Origin: Aureimonas ureilytica
GTDB lineage: Bacteria; Pseudomonadota; Alphaproteobacteria; Rhizobiales; Rhizobiaceae
NCBI RefSeq assembly: GCF_001475935.1
Contig: NZ_LDQA01000070.1
Coordinates: 1-64,000 of the forward strand
Reading direction: 5' to 3'
Length of the DNA: 64,000 nucleotides
A program made the position numbers and the translations under genes. This document shows, in pieces, positions 54,843-64,000 of this stretch. The notes below the pieces were generated by a model. That model was not told where the DNA came from and made no database searches. It saw nothing but the letters and a program-made list of their open reading frames with translations. Numbering within the stretch: position 1 is the first letter of the stretch; each line of letters begins with the position of its first letter.

Positions 54843-56648
54843 ATGACTCTTTCTTCCGAACGCGATCGCGGCGACGCGATCCGCACCGTTCTTCGTTTCA
54901 CGATGCGCAACTGGCGGTCCGAGCGCCGTCTGGCCTGGACGGTCGGGCTCGCCATCACTGTGGCGACGCTCGCCGATATTTTCGTGCCCTTCTTCGCCGG
55001 GCGGCTGGTGGATGCCGTGGCCTCCACCAATCTCTCGCGCGATGACGCGCTGGGCCAGGGGCTTCGTGCGCTCGGCGCCATGGCCGCGCTCGGCTTCGTG
55101 TTTCTCGTGTTTCGGCACTGGGCCTGGGCGTCCGTCGTGCCGATGACGCTTGGTATCATGCGGCGCGTGTCGGAGGGCGCGTTCGGGCGCGTGCAGCGCT
55201 TCTCGACCGATTGGCACGCCAACAGCTTTTCCGGCTCGGTGGTGCGCCAGATCACGCGCGGCATGTGGGCGCTGGATCTCCTGCATGACGTCCTTCTGCT
55301 GGCGCTCCTGCCGTCCGCCGTGGTGCTCGTCGGCACGGTGGCGCTCATGGCCCTGCAATGGCCGCTGATGGGTCTCGTCATGGCGCTCGGCGCGGTCGCT
55401 TATGTCTCGATGACCGTGCTTCTGTCCGTGCGCTATGTCGCGCCGGCCTCGCGCGTTTCCAACAAGATGGACACGCGGGTCGGCGGCGTCCTGGCCGATG
55501 CGCTCGCTTGCAACGCCGTCGTCAAGGCCTTCGGGGCCGAGCGGCGGGAGGACGAACGCCTGTCGGGGGCATTGGGCGAGTGGCAGCGCGAGACGCAGCG
55601 CACCTGGATGCGGCACACTTGGTCCGGCACGGTGCAGACTACCGTGCTTTGGCTGGTGCGCGTGTCGATCGCGGGCGTGGCGCTCTGGCTCTGGTGGCGG
55701 GGGCAGGCAAGTCCGGGCGACATCACCTATGTCCTGACCACCTATTTCGTGGTCCACGGCTATCTCCGCGACATCGGCATGCATGTGAACAACCTGCAGA
55801 AGTCGGTGAACGAGATGGAGGAACTGGTGGACCTCCATGATCTCGTGCCCGAAATCGCCGACGCGGCGGATGCGAGGCCACTCGTGGTCAGGGGCGGCGA
55901 GATTCGCTTCGAGCGTGTGCGCTTCCATTACGGCGCGCATGGCACCCCGCTCTATGACGGGCTGGACGTGACGATCCGGGCCGGTGAGCGGGTGGGGCTG
56001 GTCGGGCATTCCGGCTCGGGCAAGACGACCTTCGTCAAGCTCGTGCAGCGCCTGCACGACATCTCGGATGGCGCCATTCGCATCGACGGGCAGAGCGTCG
56101 CCGCGCTCACGCAGGAATCGCTTCGGCGGCAGATCGCCATCGTGCCGCAGGAATCGATCCTGTTCCACCGGACGCTGCGCGAGAACATCGCCTATGGCCG
56201 GCCGGATGCCACGCGCAAGGAGATCGAGGCTGCGGCGGAGCTCGCCCATGCCGCCGAGTTCATCCAGCGCCTGCCGCAGGGCTATGAGACCATGGTGGGG
56301 GAGCGCGGCGTCAAGCTCTCGGGCGGCGAGCGTCAGCGCGTGGCTCTCGCCCGTGCCTTCCTGGCGGATGCGCCGATCCTGATCCTCGACGAGGCGACCT
56401 CGGCGCTGGATTCGGAATCGGAGCGCCTGATCCAGGAGGCGATGGAGCGCTTGATGGTCGGGCGCACGGCGCTCGTCATCGCCCACCGCCTGTCCACGGT
56501 GCGCGCGCTCGACCGCATTCTCGTGTTCGAGCGCGGGCGGATCGTGGAGGACGGGCCGCATGAAAAGCTCATGCGCCTGCCCGGCGGTACCTATCGCCGG
56601 CTGGCGGAGCGGCAGGGCGAAACGCCCATGCTGCGCGACGCCGGATAA
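54843..56648 (+). CDS. ABC exporter half-transporter (third copy)
   Basis: The 601-residue protein is another ABCB-type exporter: a membrane domain over about 20-330 and an ATPase domain with Walker A GHSGSGKTT near 388, LSGGERQR near 492 and LILDEATSALD. It differs from the pair at 2.6-6.4 kb in its signature (GERQR versus GQRQR) and stands alone, so it probably forms a homodimer. The substrate is unknown. A strong terminator follows. Confidence 0.92.
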   Translation: MTLSSERDRGDAIRTVLRFTMRNWRSERRLAWTVGLAITVATLADIFVPFFAGRLVDAVASTNLSRDDALGQGLRALGAMAALGFVFLVFRHWAWASVVPMTLGIMRRVSEGAFGRVQRFSTDWHANSFSGSVVRQITRGMWALDLLHDVLLLALLPSAVVLVGTVALMALQWPLMGLVMALGAVAYVSMTVLLSVRYVAPASRVSNKMDTRVGGVLADALACNAVVKAFGAERREDERLSGALGEWQRETQRTWMRHTWSGTVQTTVLWLVRVSIAGVALWLWWRGQASPGDITYVLTTYFVVHGYLRDIGMHVNNLQKSVNEMEELVDLHDLVPEIADAADARPLVVRGGEIRFERVRFHYGAHGTPLYDGLDVTIRAGERVGLVGHSGSGKTTFVKLVQRLHDISDGAIRIDGQSVAALTQESLRRQIAIVPQESILFHRTLRENIAYGRPDATRKEIEAAAELAHAAEFIQRLPQGYETMVGERGVKLSGGERQRVALARAFLADAPILILDEATSALDSESERLIQEAMERLMVGRTALVIAHRLSTVRALDRILVFERGRIVEDGPHEKLMRLPGGTYRRLAERQGETPMLRDAG

Positions 56649-56654
56649 GAATCG

Positions 56655-56693
56655 AGGCGGGCGGGTCTCATATGAGGCCCGCCCGCTTTGTTG
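56655..56693 (+). terminator. Intrinsic terminator of the third ABC exporter gene
   Basis: A 13-bp stem from GCGGGCGGGTCTC and GAGGCCCGCCCGC with loop ATAT is followed by TTTGTT. Confidence 0.8.
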
Positions 56694-56839
56694 CCGGGCT
56701 GGGTCTCAACTTGTAGAACGACCACCATCGGGCGCGCGGCAAGGGGAGGCGGCGGGCGTCGAAGCTTTCGGGGGACCGCGTCATCTTCAGGACCATCGCG
56801 CATGTCGCCTCGATCTTCGGTCTGGTTCTGGCGGGCGCC

Positions 56840-58225
56840 ATGCTGCTCCCCGCCCTGGTGGACGTGATCGACTCGAACCGGGACTGGATCGTCTTCGTCG
56901 GCTCGGCGGTGGTGATCGCGGCCATCTGCACGCTGATCGCGGTCGCGACGCGCGGCGAGCCCTTCCGTCCGAGCCCTCGTCTCGGCTTCCTGCTGGTCAC
57001 GGTGATCTGGAGCACGGGCAGTCTGATCGGCACGATCCCGATCTATTTCGCCCTGCCGCAACTGGGTTTTGCCGCGGCCCTGTTCGAGTCGGTCTCCGGG
57101 CTGACGACCACAGGAGCGACCACGATCTCGGGCCTCGACGCCTTGCCGCGCGGACTGCTCCTCTGGCGCTCGCTCCTGAGTTTTCTCGGCGGCATCGGGA
57201 TCATCGGAATGGCGCTTCTGATCTTTCCCTCGCTGCGCGTCGGCGGCATGGCGCTGTTCCATCTCGAAAGCTCGGATCGCTCCGGCAAGCTCCTGCCGCG
57301 CGTGAGCCAGCTTTCGGCAGGGATCGTGGGGGTCTATGTCTCGCTGACGCTGCTCTGCGCCATTCTCTATCACGTCTGCGGCATGCCGCTCTTCGACGCG
57401 GTGAACCATGCCATGTCGACGCTGGCGACGGGCGGTTTCTCCACCCATGACGAGTCGCTCGGCTTCTACCAGTCCGATGCGATCCTGATGGTCGCGACCG
57501 TCTTCATGATTTTGGGGGCCTTGCCCTTCGTGCTTTACATCAGGCTGTTCCTGCCGCGCCGCTTTCAGCGCTGGCGCGATCCGCAGATCGGCCTGTTCCT
57601 CGTGATCTGCCTCGTGCTGACGCTCGTGCTGGCGGCCACGCGGATCGTCATCAACAATGTGTCGATCAAGGAGGCCCTGATCTCGTCGGCCTTCAATCTC
57701 GTCTCGGTCATCACGACGACGGGCTTCGTGTCGGAGGATTTCACGCTCTGGTCGAATGCCGCGATCGGCATTTTCTTCTTTGCCATGTTCATCGGCGGCT
57801 GCGCGGGCTCGACGGCGGGCGGCATCAAGGTCAACCGCATCATCATTCTCTATGCGTTAGTCCGGGCCAATTTCCGGCGCGTGCTGCGGCCTCATTCGGT
57901 GCAGCGGCTGAAATACGGGCATGACGACATCTCGCTCGAAACGCTTCAAAGCGTGACGATCTTCATCTTCCTGTTCTTCCTGTCGCTGCTGGTCGGCACG
58001 ACCGCGCTGTCGATCTGCGGGCTGGACCTTCTCACCGCGTTCTCCGCTTCGCTGACGGCGGTCGGCAATGTCGGCCCCGGCTTCGGCCAGTTGATCGGCC
58101 CCGCCGGCAACTTCTCCTTCCTGCCGGCACCGGCGCTCTGGATCCTCTCCTTCATGATGCTGATCGGCCGTCTCGAACTCGTCACCGTGCTCGTGCTTCT
58201 GTCGCCGAGCTTCTGGAGGGATTGA
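56840..58225 (+). CDS. TrkH-family potassium uptake channel
   Basis: TrkH is the membrane part of the Trk potassium uptake system. The 461-residue protein shows four selectivity-filter-like loops: TTTGATTISG, TLATGGFSTHD, ITTTGFVSEDF and AVGNVGPGFG. The open frame runs upstream to 56717 and codes a hydrophobic helix (IAHVASIFGLVLAGAMLLPA) typical of TrkH helix 1, but no ATG, GTG or TTG lies in frame before 56840. The true start may be a rare codon (for example GTC or ATC near 56780) or CTG 56822. No trkA gene is in the window. Confidence 0.9.
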   Translation: MLLPALVDVIDSNRDWIVFVGSAVVIAAICTLIAVATRGEPFRPSPRLGFLLVTVIWSTGSLIGTIPIYFALPQLGFAAALFESVSGLTTTGATTISGLDALPRGLLLWRSLLSFLGGIGIIGMALLIFPSLRVGGMALFHLESSDRSGKLLPRVSQLSAGIVGVYVSLTLLCAILYHVCGMPLFDAVNHAMSTLATGGFSTHDESLGFYQSDAILMVATVFMILGALPFVLYIRLFLPRRFQRWRDPQIGLFLVICLVLTLVLAATRIVINNVSIKEALISSAFNLVSVITTTGFVSEDFTLWSNAAIGIFFFAMFIGGCAGSTAGGIKVNRIIILYALVRANFRRVLRPHSVQRLKYGHDDISLETLQSVTIFIFLFFLSLLVGTTALSICGLDLLTAFSASLTAVGNVGPGFGQLIGPAGNFSFLPAPALWILSFMMLIGRLELVTVLVLLSPSFWRD

Positions 58226-59007
58226 TGCGCATCGCCTTCATCAATCTCGACCGCGCCACCGAACGCCGCGCCTTCATGGAGGCGCAGGGCGACAAGCTGG
58301 GACTCGCCTTCGAGCGGGTGCGCGCGGTGGAGGCGGGGGAGATCGAGGAGGCGCTGGCCGCGCGGCTGAACGGGCGCTGGGAACGTCCCCTGACGCGCGC
58401 CGAACTCGGCTGCTTCCTGTCGCATCATATGCTTTGGCGGGAGGTGACGGAGGGGCGGGGGCCGATGCTTGTCTTGGAGGATGATGCGATCCTTTCGCGT
58501 CAGCTCCCTTCGGCCTTGCCAAGCTTGACGGCTTTCGCCGGAGCGGAGTTTCTCAATCTGGAGAGTTTCGAGCGGCAGCGCTTCGTGGCGCGGCAGGCTT
58601 CGGGCTTGGGGCCAGGGCTCGCCGTGCGGCGCGTCTTTCGCGACAAGTCGGGTTCGGCGGCCTATCTTCTCTGGCCAGCGGGCGCGCGCAAGCTGCTGGC
58701 GCGTGCCGAGCGGGGCGCGGCCCCGGTGGACGCCTTTCTTCATGGACTCTCCGGCCTGAACGCGTGGCAGGTCGAGCCTGCGCTGGCCATTCAGGCGCAT
58801 CTTTGGGAGCGGCGGAGCGGCGGCGCGCCGATCGATGCTGCCACCTCGATCCAAGCCCCGCGCGGCCACTTGCCGCTGACCCTCGCCAATCTCCCGTTCC
58901 GCGCCCGGCGGATCGCGACGCAGATCAGGCTCGCGGGGCAGCATCTCCGCCGTCTCGGCCCCGCGACCTATCGCAGGACGGATTTGCGCGACGAGGATTT
59001 CCGTTAA
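58225..59007 (+). CDS. Glycosyltransferase family 25 protein
   Basis: The 260-residue protein matches GT25 enzymes of LPS core synthesis: FINLDRATERRAFM at the start, RAELGCFLSHHMLWREV near 57-73, and LVLEDDAIL with the metal-binding acidic pair near 86. It would add a sugar, often galactose, to lipooligosaccharide. ATG 58225 has GGAGGG upstream and overlaps the trkH stop by one base. Its stop overlaps that of the convergent glycosyltransferase gene. Confidence 0.88.
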   Translation: MRIAFINLDRATERRAFMEAQGDKLGLAFERVRAVEAGEIEEALAARLNGRWERPLTRAELGCFLSHHMLWREVTEGRGPMLVLEDDAILSRQLPSALPSLTAFAGAEFLNLESFERQRFVARQASGLGPGLAVRRVFRDKSGSAAYLLWPAGARKLLARAERGAAPVDAFLHGLSGLNAWQVEPALAIQAHLWERRSGGAPIDAATSIQAPRGHLPLTLANLPFRARRIATQIRLAGQHLRRLGPATYRRTDLRDEDFR

Positions 59008-60080
59008 CGGCCTTCGCGCCACAGCCGCTCATAAACGGCGTTGATCGCCTCCGCCTCGCGCGAGAGGGGAAACTCGGCGCGGGCCTTGGCGAGCGCGGCG
59101 CCGACCGCAGCCTCGCGCGCCGTGTCATCCGCCATCCACCTCTCGCAGGCCGCGATCAGCGCGGGCAGGTCTCCGGGTGGGAAGATCGTGCCGGTCTCGG
59201 GCGTCACCACGTCGGAGAAGACGCCGACATCGGCGGCGACCACCGGAACGCCGGTGGACATAGCCTCCAGCGGCGTGAGGCCGAAACCCTCCCAGCGCTG
59301 CGGGGCGACGAAGAGGTCCAGCGCCTGATACCAGCGCTCGATGTCGCGATGTTCGCCGACGAAGAGAATGCGGGATGTGAGGCCGGCGGCCTCGACACGT
59401 TGTCGAAGCTCTGCCTCGAAACCGTGGTGCTCCGCCGTGGCGCGCCCGGCGACGATGGCCTGCCAGCCGGGGTGATGGGGCAGGAGGCCGATCATCGCCT
59501 CAACGAAGAGATCCGTGCCCTTCTGCCGGCGCACGCGGCCGAAGCAGCCAAGCGTGCGAAGCGAGGGCTCCAGCCCGAGCGCGGCCCGCGCTGTCTCGCG
59601 GCTCTCTGCGGGGCGAAAGCGCGTCTGGTCGATCCCATGGGTGACGACCTTGCTCGGAACGCCGAGATAGGCCGATGTGCGCGAACTCGTGGCGATCACC
59701 GCGTCCATGCGCGCAATGAGCCAGCGCGTATAGGCTGTGTGCCGACGCTGCGAGGCGGAGGTGAAGACGAGGCGCAGCGGCATTCGCAGGACATCGCGCA
59801 GGAGGATGCCCGGCAGCATTTCCACGTTGCGGCGGGCATGCCAGATGCGGAAGGGCCGGCCGTTCGGTTTTTGCCAGAGGCCGGGCAGGGCGAGCCAGCT
59901 GAGCTTGGGGAGATGAGCGGGGAGACCGGGGCCGAGCGCGCGAATGCCGAGCGAGCGTGCCTGTTCGGGAACGAGCTGGATAATGGTGGAGGTCACGCCG
60001 GACAGTCGGCGCTTGAAGTTGGGCGCGATGACCTCGACCCGGCGGATCGAGCCGCCAGGTTCGGAGCCGGGATCAGACAT
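59004..60080 (-). CDS. lpcC: LpcC-like LPS core glycosyltransferase (GT4)
   Basis: The 358-residue GT-B enzyme begins with VIAPNFKRRLSGVTSTIIQL and contains RIWHARRNVEMLPG, which I recall from the Rhizobium core mannosyltransferase LpcC. The donor-binding domain has FVGEHRDIERWYQALDLFV and the E-x7-E motif in EGFGLTPLEAMSTGVPVV. It should extend the LPS inner core. ATG 60080 was preferred over a start at 60137. The HD-domain gene lies 53 bases upstream. Confidence 0.85.
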   Translation of the reverse strand: MSDPGSEPGGSIRRVEVIAPNFKRRLSGVTSTIIQLVPEQARSLGIRALGPGLPAHLPKLSWLALPGLWQKPNGRPFRIWHARRNVEMLPGILLRDVLRMPLRLVFTSASQRRHTAYTRWLIARMDAVIATSSRTSAYLGVPSKVVTHGIDQTRFRPAESRETARAALGLEPSLRTLGCFGRVRRQKGTDLFVEAMIGLLPHHPGWQAIVAGRATAEHHGFEAELRQRVEAAGLTSRILFVGEHRDIERWYQALDLFVAPQRWEGFGLTPLEAMSTGVPVVAADVGVFSDVVTPETGTIFPPGDLPALIAACERWMADDTAREAAVGAALAKARAEFPLSREAEAINAVYERLWREGR

Positions 60081-60133
60081 TCCGCGTCGGCTTTCCGCCG
60101 CAGGGGTCTGTCCCCGGTTCCTAGACGTCCATG

Positions 60134-60580
60134 TCACGCGGCGGCCTGGATGGCGTCATCGAGAATGCGCAACTCGGCCTCGTAGCGTGCGACACGCTGC
60201 TCGGCTTCTGGGCCGGTCATGAACTGCCGGGCGCTTTCCAGATTGTCCTTGAGGTCGGCGCGCTTGACCGCGCGGGCAAGCGGCAGCGCGACGGCGCGGG
60301 CGACGAACTCTTCCTCCCGCTCACCCTCGCGGCGCGTCAGTGCGTCCACGGCGGCGACGATCTCGGGCGAGAAACCCTTGGCGGCCAGCGCGTCCAGTGT
60401 CCAGCCGGGGCCTTTTTCGACCACGTCGTGAAGCAGGGCGACGATGCGCTCGTCCTCGCCACAGACGCAGCCCGCGACGCGGCGAAGATGGGCCAGAAAG
60501 GGCCGACCGCGCTTGTCGGTCTGGCCTTCATGTGCGACCGAGGCGATCGCCTCGGCCTTTTCGAGAAGAGACGTCGGCAT
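60134..60580 (-). CDS. HD-domain phosphohydrolase-like protein
   Basis: The 148-residue protein resembles the hydrolase half of RelA/SpoT, alone: H17, H31 and the H51-D52 pair in ALLHDVVEKG, with a further aspartate in KRADLKDNLESAR. Such single-domain proteins may hydrolyse (p)ppGpp or other nucleotides; the substrate here is not proven. ATG 60580 was chosen; a GTG 12 bases upstream is possible. It lies between greA and lpcC on the same strand. Confidence 0.8.
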   Translation of the reverse strand: MPTSLLEKAEAIASVAHEGQTDKRGRPFLAHLRRVAGCVCGEDERIVALLHDVVEKGPGWTLDALAAKGFSPEIVAAVDALTRREGEREEEFVARAVALPLARAVKRADLKDNLESARQFMTGPEAEQRVARYEAELRILDDAIQAAA

Positions 60581-60700
60581 GATGAAAGGCACTCAAAGTC
60601 TGTTTGACAATTCGCCGGCGCGAGGCCGGCGAGGTATGGTTCGTTCCCGCTGGGCCGCGAGGCTATGAAAGCCGAGCGGCATCAGCAAGGATTTGCAAGG

Positions 60701-60724
60701 AGAAACCGGCCAATCCCGGCCGGC
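60701..60724 (-). terminator. Intrinsic terminator of greA
   Basis: On the minus strand CCGGCC-GGGATT-GGCCGG is followed by TTTCT, just past the greA stop. Confidence 0.65.
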
Positions 60725-60731
60725 CGAGGGC

Positions 60732-61205
60732 TCAGACCCAGCGCAGCTCGATGATCTCGTAGGAGCGGGCTCCACCGGGGGCCGCGACCTCGACCGTGTC
60801 ACCCTCGCTCTTCCCGATCAGCGCGCGCGCGATGGGCGACGAGATGGAGATGCGGCCCTGTTTCACATCGGCCTCGGCATCGCCGACAATCTGATAGACC
60901 TTCTCTTCTTCCGTGTCTTCGTCCACGAGCTTCACGGTGGCGCCGAACTTGATCCTGTCGCCGGAAAGCTTGGAAACGTCGATGACCTCGGCCCGTGCGG
61001 TGAGATCCTCCAGCTCGCCGATGCGCCCCTCGTTGAGGCTCTGGGCTTCCTTGGCGGAGTGATATTCGGCGTTCTCGGACAGGTCGCCATGCGCCCGCGC
61101 TTCCGAGATCGCGGTGATAATCCGGGGGCGTTCTTCCTGCTGGCGGCGGCGCAGCTCTTCCTTGAGAGCCTCGAAACCGCCGACAGTCATCGGCACTTTT
61201 TCCAT
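60732..61205 (-). CDS. greA: Transcription elongation factor GreA
   Basis: GreA rescues backtracked RNA polymerase by stimulating transcript cleavage. The 157-residue protein has the standard length: an N-terminal coiled coil with the tip [20 protein letters not shown] and a C-terminal domain ending with [20 protein letters not shown] 61205 ([14 protein letters not shown]) has AAGGG upstream. It follows carB, a frequent order in Rhizobiales, with a terminator between. Confidence 0.97.
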   Translation of the reverse strand: MEKVPMTVGGFEALKEELRRRQQEERPRIITAISEARAHGDLSENAEYHSAKEAQSLNEGRIGELEDLTARAEVIDVSKLSGDRIKFGATVKLVDEDTEEEKVYQIVGDAEADVKQGRISISSPIARALIGKSEGDTVEVAAPGGARSYEIIELRWV

Positions 61206-61276
61206 GCCATCTACCCTTGCTTTTCGGACACCCGGCGCTCGCCGGATCGTCTCGCATCGTCCGGCGCCTGCCGGAA

Positions 61277-61320
61277 TTAAAAAGCCGGCCGGCTTCCCGA
61301 GGGATGCCAGCCGACCGGTC
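61277..61320 (-). terminator. Intrinsic terminator of carB
   Basis: On the minus strand CCGGTCGGCT pairs with AGCCGGCCGG across a 15-base loop and is followed by TTTTTAATT, between carB and greA. Confidence 0.8.
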
Positions 61321-61359
61321 ATTCATGATCAAACGAACTTAGCGACGTTCGCCCGTAAC

Positions 61360-64000
61360 TCAAGCGGCTTCAAAATAAGACTGAAGCGAGCGGACTTCAA
61401 GGCTTCCGGCTTTCAGCGCCGCGATCGCCTGCGCGGCGGCTTCCATTCCGGCCAGCGTGGTGAAGTAGGGCACCTTGTGCATCAGGGCCGCGCGGCGCAG
61501 CGAACGCGAGTCGGACAGCGCCTTGGCGCCTTCCGTCGTGTTCAGGACGATCTGTACCTGACGGTTGCGGATCGCGTCCTCGATATGCGGACGCCCTTCC
61601 AGCACCTTGTTCACCTTCTCGGCCACGACGCCGTTCTCGGCGAGGAAGCGATGGGTGCCCTCGGTGGCCGAGACGCGGAAGCCCAGCTCCACCATACGCT
61701 TGACGGTCGGCAGCATCTTCGCCTTATCGCCGTCGCGCACGGACACGAACATCGTGCCATCGCGCGGCAAATCGACCGAGGCGCCGAGCTGGGCCTTGGC
61801 GAAGGCCAGAGCGTAGCCCTTGTCGAGACCCATCACCTCGCCCGTCGAGCGCATCTCGGGGCCTAGCAGCGTGTCGACACCGGGGAAGCGCGCGAAGGGG
61901 AAGACGGCTTCCTTGACCGCGATGTGCTTGAGGTTCTTCACATCCGGCTTGCCGCCATAGGAAGCGAAAGCGCTTTCCAGCGTCTCGCCCGCCATGATGC
62001 GCGCGGCGATCTTGGCGACCGGCGAGCCGATGGTCTTGGCCACGAACGGCACGGTGCGCGACGCGCGCGGGTTCACTTCGAGAACGTAGATCTCGTCGCC
62101 CTTGATGGCGAACTGCACGTTCATCAGGCCGCCGACCTTGAGAGCCAGCGCCATGTCGCGGGTCTGACGCTCCAGCTCGTCGGTGATGGCGCGCGACAGC
62201 GAGTGGACCGGCAGCGAACAGGCCGAGTCGCCCGAATGGATGCCAGCTTCCTCGATATGCTCCATGATGCCGGCGACGAACGTGTCCGTGCCGTCGCAGA
62301 GGCAGTCGACGTCCACTTCCGTCGCGTCCGACAGGTAGCTGTCGATCAGGACCGGCGACTTGCCGGAGACGACCACGGCTTCCTTCATGTAGCGCTCGAA
62401 CTGCGTGTCGCCGCGCACGATCTCCATCGCGCGTCCGCCCAGCACGTAGGACGGGCGGATGACGACGGGATAGCCGATGCGCTCCACGATGACGCGCGCT
62501 TCCTCGACCGAGCGCGCGATGCCGTTGTTGGGCTGGCGCAGGTTCAGGTCGTGCAGGAGCTTCTGGAAGCGGTCGCGATCTTCGGCGAGATCGATCGCGT
62601 CGGGCGAGGTCCCGAGGATCGGGATGCCGGCTTCTTCCAGCGCATTGGCGAGCTTGAGCGGAGTCTGGCCGCCGAACTGGACGATGACGCCGTGCAGCGT
62701 GCCCTTCGACTTCTCGACGCGCAGGATTTCGAGCACGTCCTCGGCCGTCAGCGGCTCGAAATAGAGACGATCGGACGTGTCGTAATCGGTCGAGACCGTT
62801 TCGGGGTTGCAGTTGATCATGATGGCTTCGAGGCCGGCGTCGCGCAGCGCGAAGGCGGCGTGGCAGCAGCAATAGTCGAACTCGATGCCTTGGCCGATCC
62901 GGTTCGGACCGCCGCCGAGGATGACGACCTTCTTTCGGTCCGACACGCCGGCTTCCGAGCGCAGCTCGCCCGCGAAGGGCCGCTCATAGGTCGAATACAT
63001 GTAGGGCGTCGGGGAGGCGAATTCGGCGGCGCAGGTGTCGATGCGCTTGAAGACGGGATGCACGTCGAGACGCTCGCGCAGCGCCTGAACCTCGGCTTCG
63101 CTCCGGCCGGCGAGCTTGGCAAGGCGCGCGTCGGAGAAGCCGACCGACTTCAGGAAGCGCAGGTTCTCCGCGTCCTCGGGCAGACCGGCCGTCTTGATCT
63201 TGGCTTCCAGGTCGATGATCGCCTTGAACCGGTCGATGAACCAGGGATCGATCTTGGAGGAGCGATGGACCTGCTCCTTGGTGGCGCCCTCACGCAGGGC
63301 CTGCGCCACCATGCGCAGGCGATCGGGCGTCGGCGTGCCGAGCGCGGCACGGATGGCGTTCTTGTCGTCGCCTTCGCCGAGGCCGGGGATCACGATCTCG
63401 TCCAAGCCGTCGAGGCCGGTTTCGAGGCCGCGCAGCGCCTTCTGGAGGGATTCCTCGAAGGTGCGGCCGATCGCCATCACCTCGCCGACCGACTTCATGG
63501 CGGTGGTCAGGACCGGAGATGCGCCGGGGAACTTCTCGAAGGCAAAACGCGGGATCTTCGTGACGACATAGTCGATCGTCGGCTCAAACGAGGCCGGCGT
63601 CGCGCCGCCCGTGATGTCGTTCTTGAGTTCGTCCAGCGTGTAGCCGACCGCGAGCTTGGCCGCGATCTTGGCGATCGGGAAGCCGGTGGCCTTGGACGCC
63701 AGCGCGGAGGAGCGCGAGACGCGCGGGTTCATCTCGATGACGACCAGACGGCCGTTCTCGGGGTTCACCGCGAACTGGACGTTGGAGCCGCCTGTCTCGA
63801 CGCCGATCTCGCGCAGAACCGCGATCGAGGCGTTGCGCATGACCTGATATTCTTTGTCGGTCAGCGTGAGGGCGGGGGCGACGGTGATCGAGTCGCCCGT
63901 GTGAACGCCCATCGGATCGACGTTCTCGATGGAGCAGACGATGATGCAATTGTCCGCCTTATCGCGGACGACTTCCATCTCGTATTCCTTCCAGCCGAGA
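61360..64000 (-). CDS. carB: Carbamoyl-phosphate synthase large subunit (3' part)
   Basis: CarB makes carbamoyl phosphate from ammonia (delivered by CarA), bicarbonate and two ATP, for arginine and pyrimidine synthesis. About 880 residues are in the window; the first 250 or so lie beyond base 64000. The visible part begins [19 protein letters not shown] in the first ATP-grasp domain. It continues with the oligomerisation domain, the second ATP-grasp domain ([32 protein letters not shown]) and the regulatory MGS domain ([17 protein letters not shown]). No break is seen. Confidence 0.97.
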   Translation of the reverse strand, partial: LGWKEYEMEVVRDKADNCIIVCSIENVDPMGVHTGDSITVAPALTLTDKEYQVMRNASIAVLREIGVETGGSNVQFAVNPENGRLVVIEMNPRVSRSSALASKATGFPIAKIAAKLAVGYTLDELKNDITGGATPASFEPTIDYVVTKIPRFAFEKFPGASPVLTTAMKSVGEVMAIGRTFEESLQKALRGLETGLDGLDEIVIPGLGEGDDKNAIRAALGTPTPDRLRMVAQALREGATKEQVHRSSKIDPWFIDRFKAIIDLEAKIKTAGLPEDAENLRFLKSVGFSDARLAKLAGRSEAEVQALRERLDVHPVFKRIDTCAAEFASPTPYMYSTYERPFAGELRSEAGVSDRKKVVILGGGPNRIGQGIEFDYCCCHAAFALRDAGLEAIMINCNPETVSTDYDTSDRLYFEPLTAEDVLEILRVEKSKGTLHGVIVQFGGQTPLKLANALEEAGIPILGTSPDAIDLAEDRDRFQKLLHDLNLRQPNNGIARSVEEARVIVERIGYPVVIRPSYVLGGRAMEIVRGDTQFERYMKEAVVVSGKSPVLIDSYLSDATEVDVDCLCDGTDTFVAGIMEHIEEAGIHSGDSACSLPVHSLSRAITDELERQTRDMALALKVGGLMNVQFAIKGDEIYVLEVNPRASRTVPFVAKTIGSPVAKIAARIMAGETLESAFASYGGKPDVKNLKHIAVKEAVFPFARFPGVDTLLGPEMRSTGEVMGLDKGYALAFAKAQLGASVDLPRDGTMFVSVRDGDKAKMLPTVKRMVELGFRVSATEGTHRFLAENGVVAEKVNKVLEGRPHIEDAIRNRQVQIVLNTTEGAKALSDSRSLRRAALMHKVPYFTTLAGMEAAAQAIAALKAGSLEVRSLQSYFEAA

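Overview
The window is a 64 kb stretch of GC-rich alphaproteobacterial chromosome, almost certainly from the order Hyphomicrobiales (Rhizobiales). The signs are the petABC operon with Rhizobiales-type neighbours, a very long UvrB, an lsrB/vtlR-type LysR gene beside trxB, an LpcC-like core glycosyltransferase, BA14K-like and DUF1176 secreted proteins, and EcfG-type and CtrA-type promoter motifs. The family is not provable from the sequence; an Aurantimonadaceae-like bacterium is only a guess. No rRNA, tRNA, insertion sequence, prophage or CRISPR array is visible. Most of the window is ordinary housekeeping sequence, with one short AT-rich insertion at about 38.0-39.3 kb.

Layout, 0-27 kb: a 58-aa DUF1059 protein, hemF, trmL, two tandem ABC exporter half-transporters, the cytochrome bc1 operon petABC, a membrane diguanylate cyclase, a MaoC pair, ychF-pth-rplY, a HAD hydrolase, prs, the lgt-midA-pgeF-M24 run, a UbiK-type protein, the YbjN-proC-csaA run, and a petP/petR-like regulator pair followed by a histidine kinase.

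27-50 kb is rich in small exported proteins: a BA14K-like protein with a CtrA-type box, cspA, three small secreted proteins, the methionine importer metQ-metN-metI, a BI-1 family protein, an ECF sigma/anti-sigma pair, a SHOCT-like protein, a 45-aa lipoprotein, two arginine-rich secreted proteins, the AT-rich HNH-like gene directly behind uvrB, an extensin-like protein, DUF2164, further low-complexity secreted proteins, a thioesterase, DUF1176, a Cu/Zn superoxide dismutase, a PRC-barrel protein and a glutathione transferase. Two EcfG-type (general stress response) promoters lie here, upstream of a small secreted protein and of the superoxide dismutase.

50-64 kb: an aspartate-type aminotransferase, the chromate transporter chrA, a candidate AbcR-type small RNA, lsrB-trxB, a third ABC exporter, a TrkH potassium transporter, two LPS-type glycosyltransferases, an HD-domain protein, greA and the 3' part of carB, which runs off the right edge.

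The observations most worth following up are the candidate AbcR sRNA with a LysR-type dyad next to lsrB, the AT-rich HNH-like gene placed seven bases behind uvrB, the M24-family protein without metal ligands, the structured minus-strand unit at 36.4-36.8 kb, and the cluster of small secreted proteins with stress- and cell-cycle-type promoter motifs.
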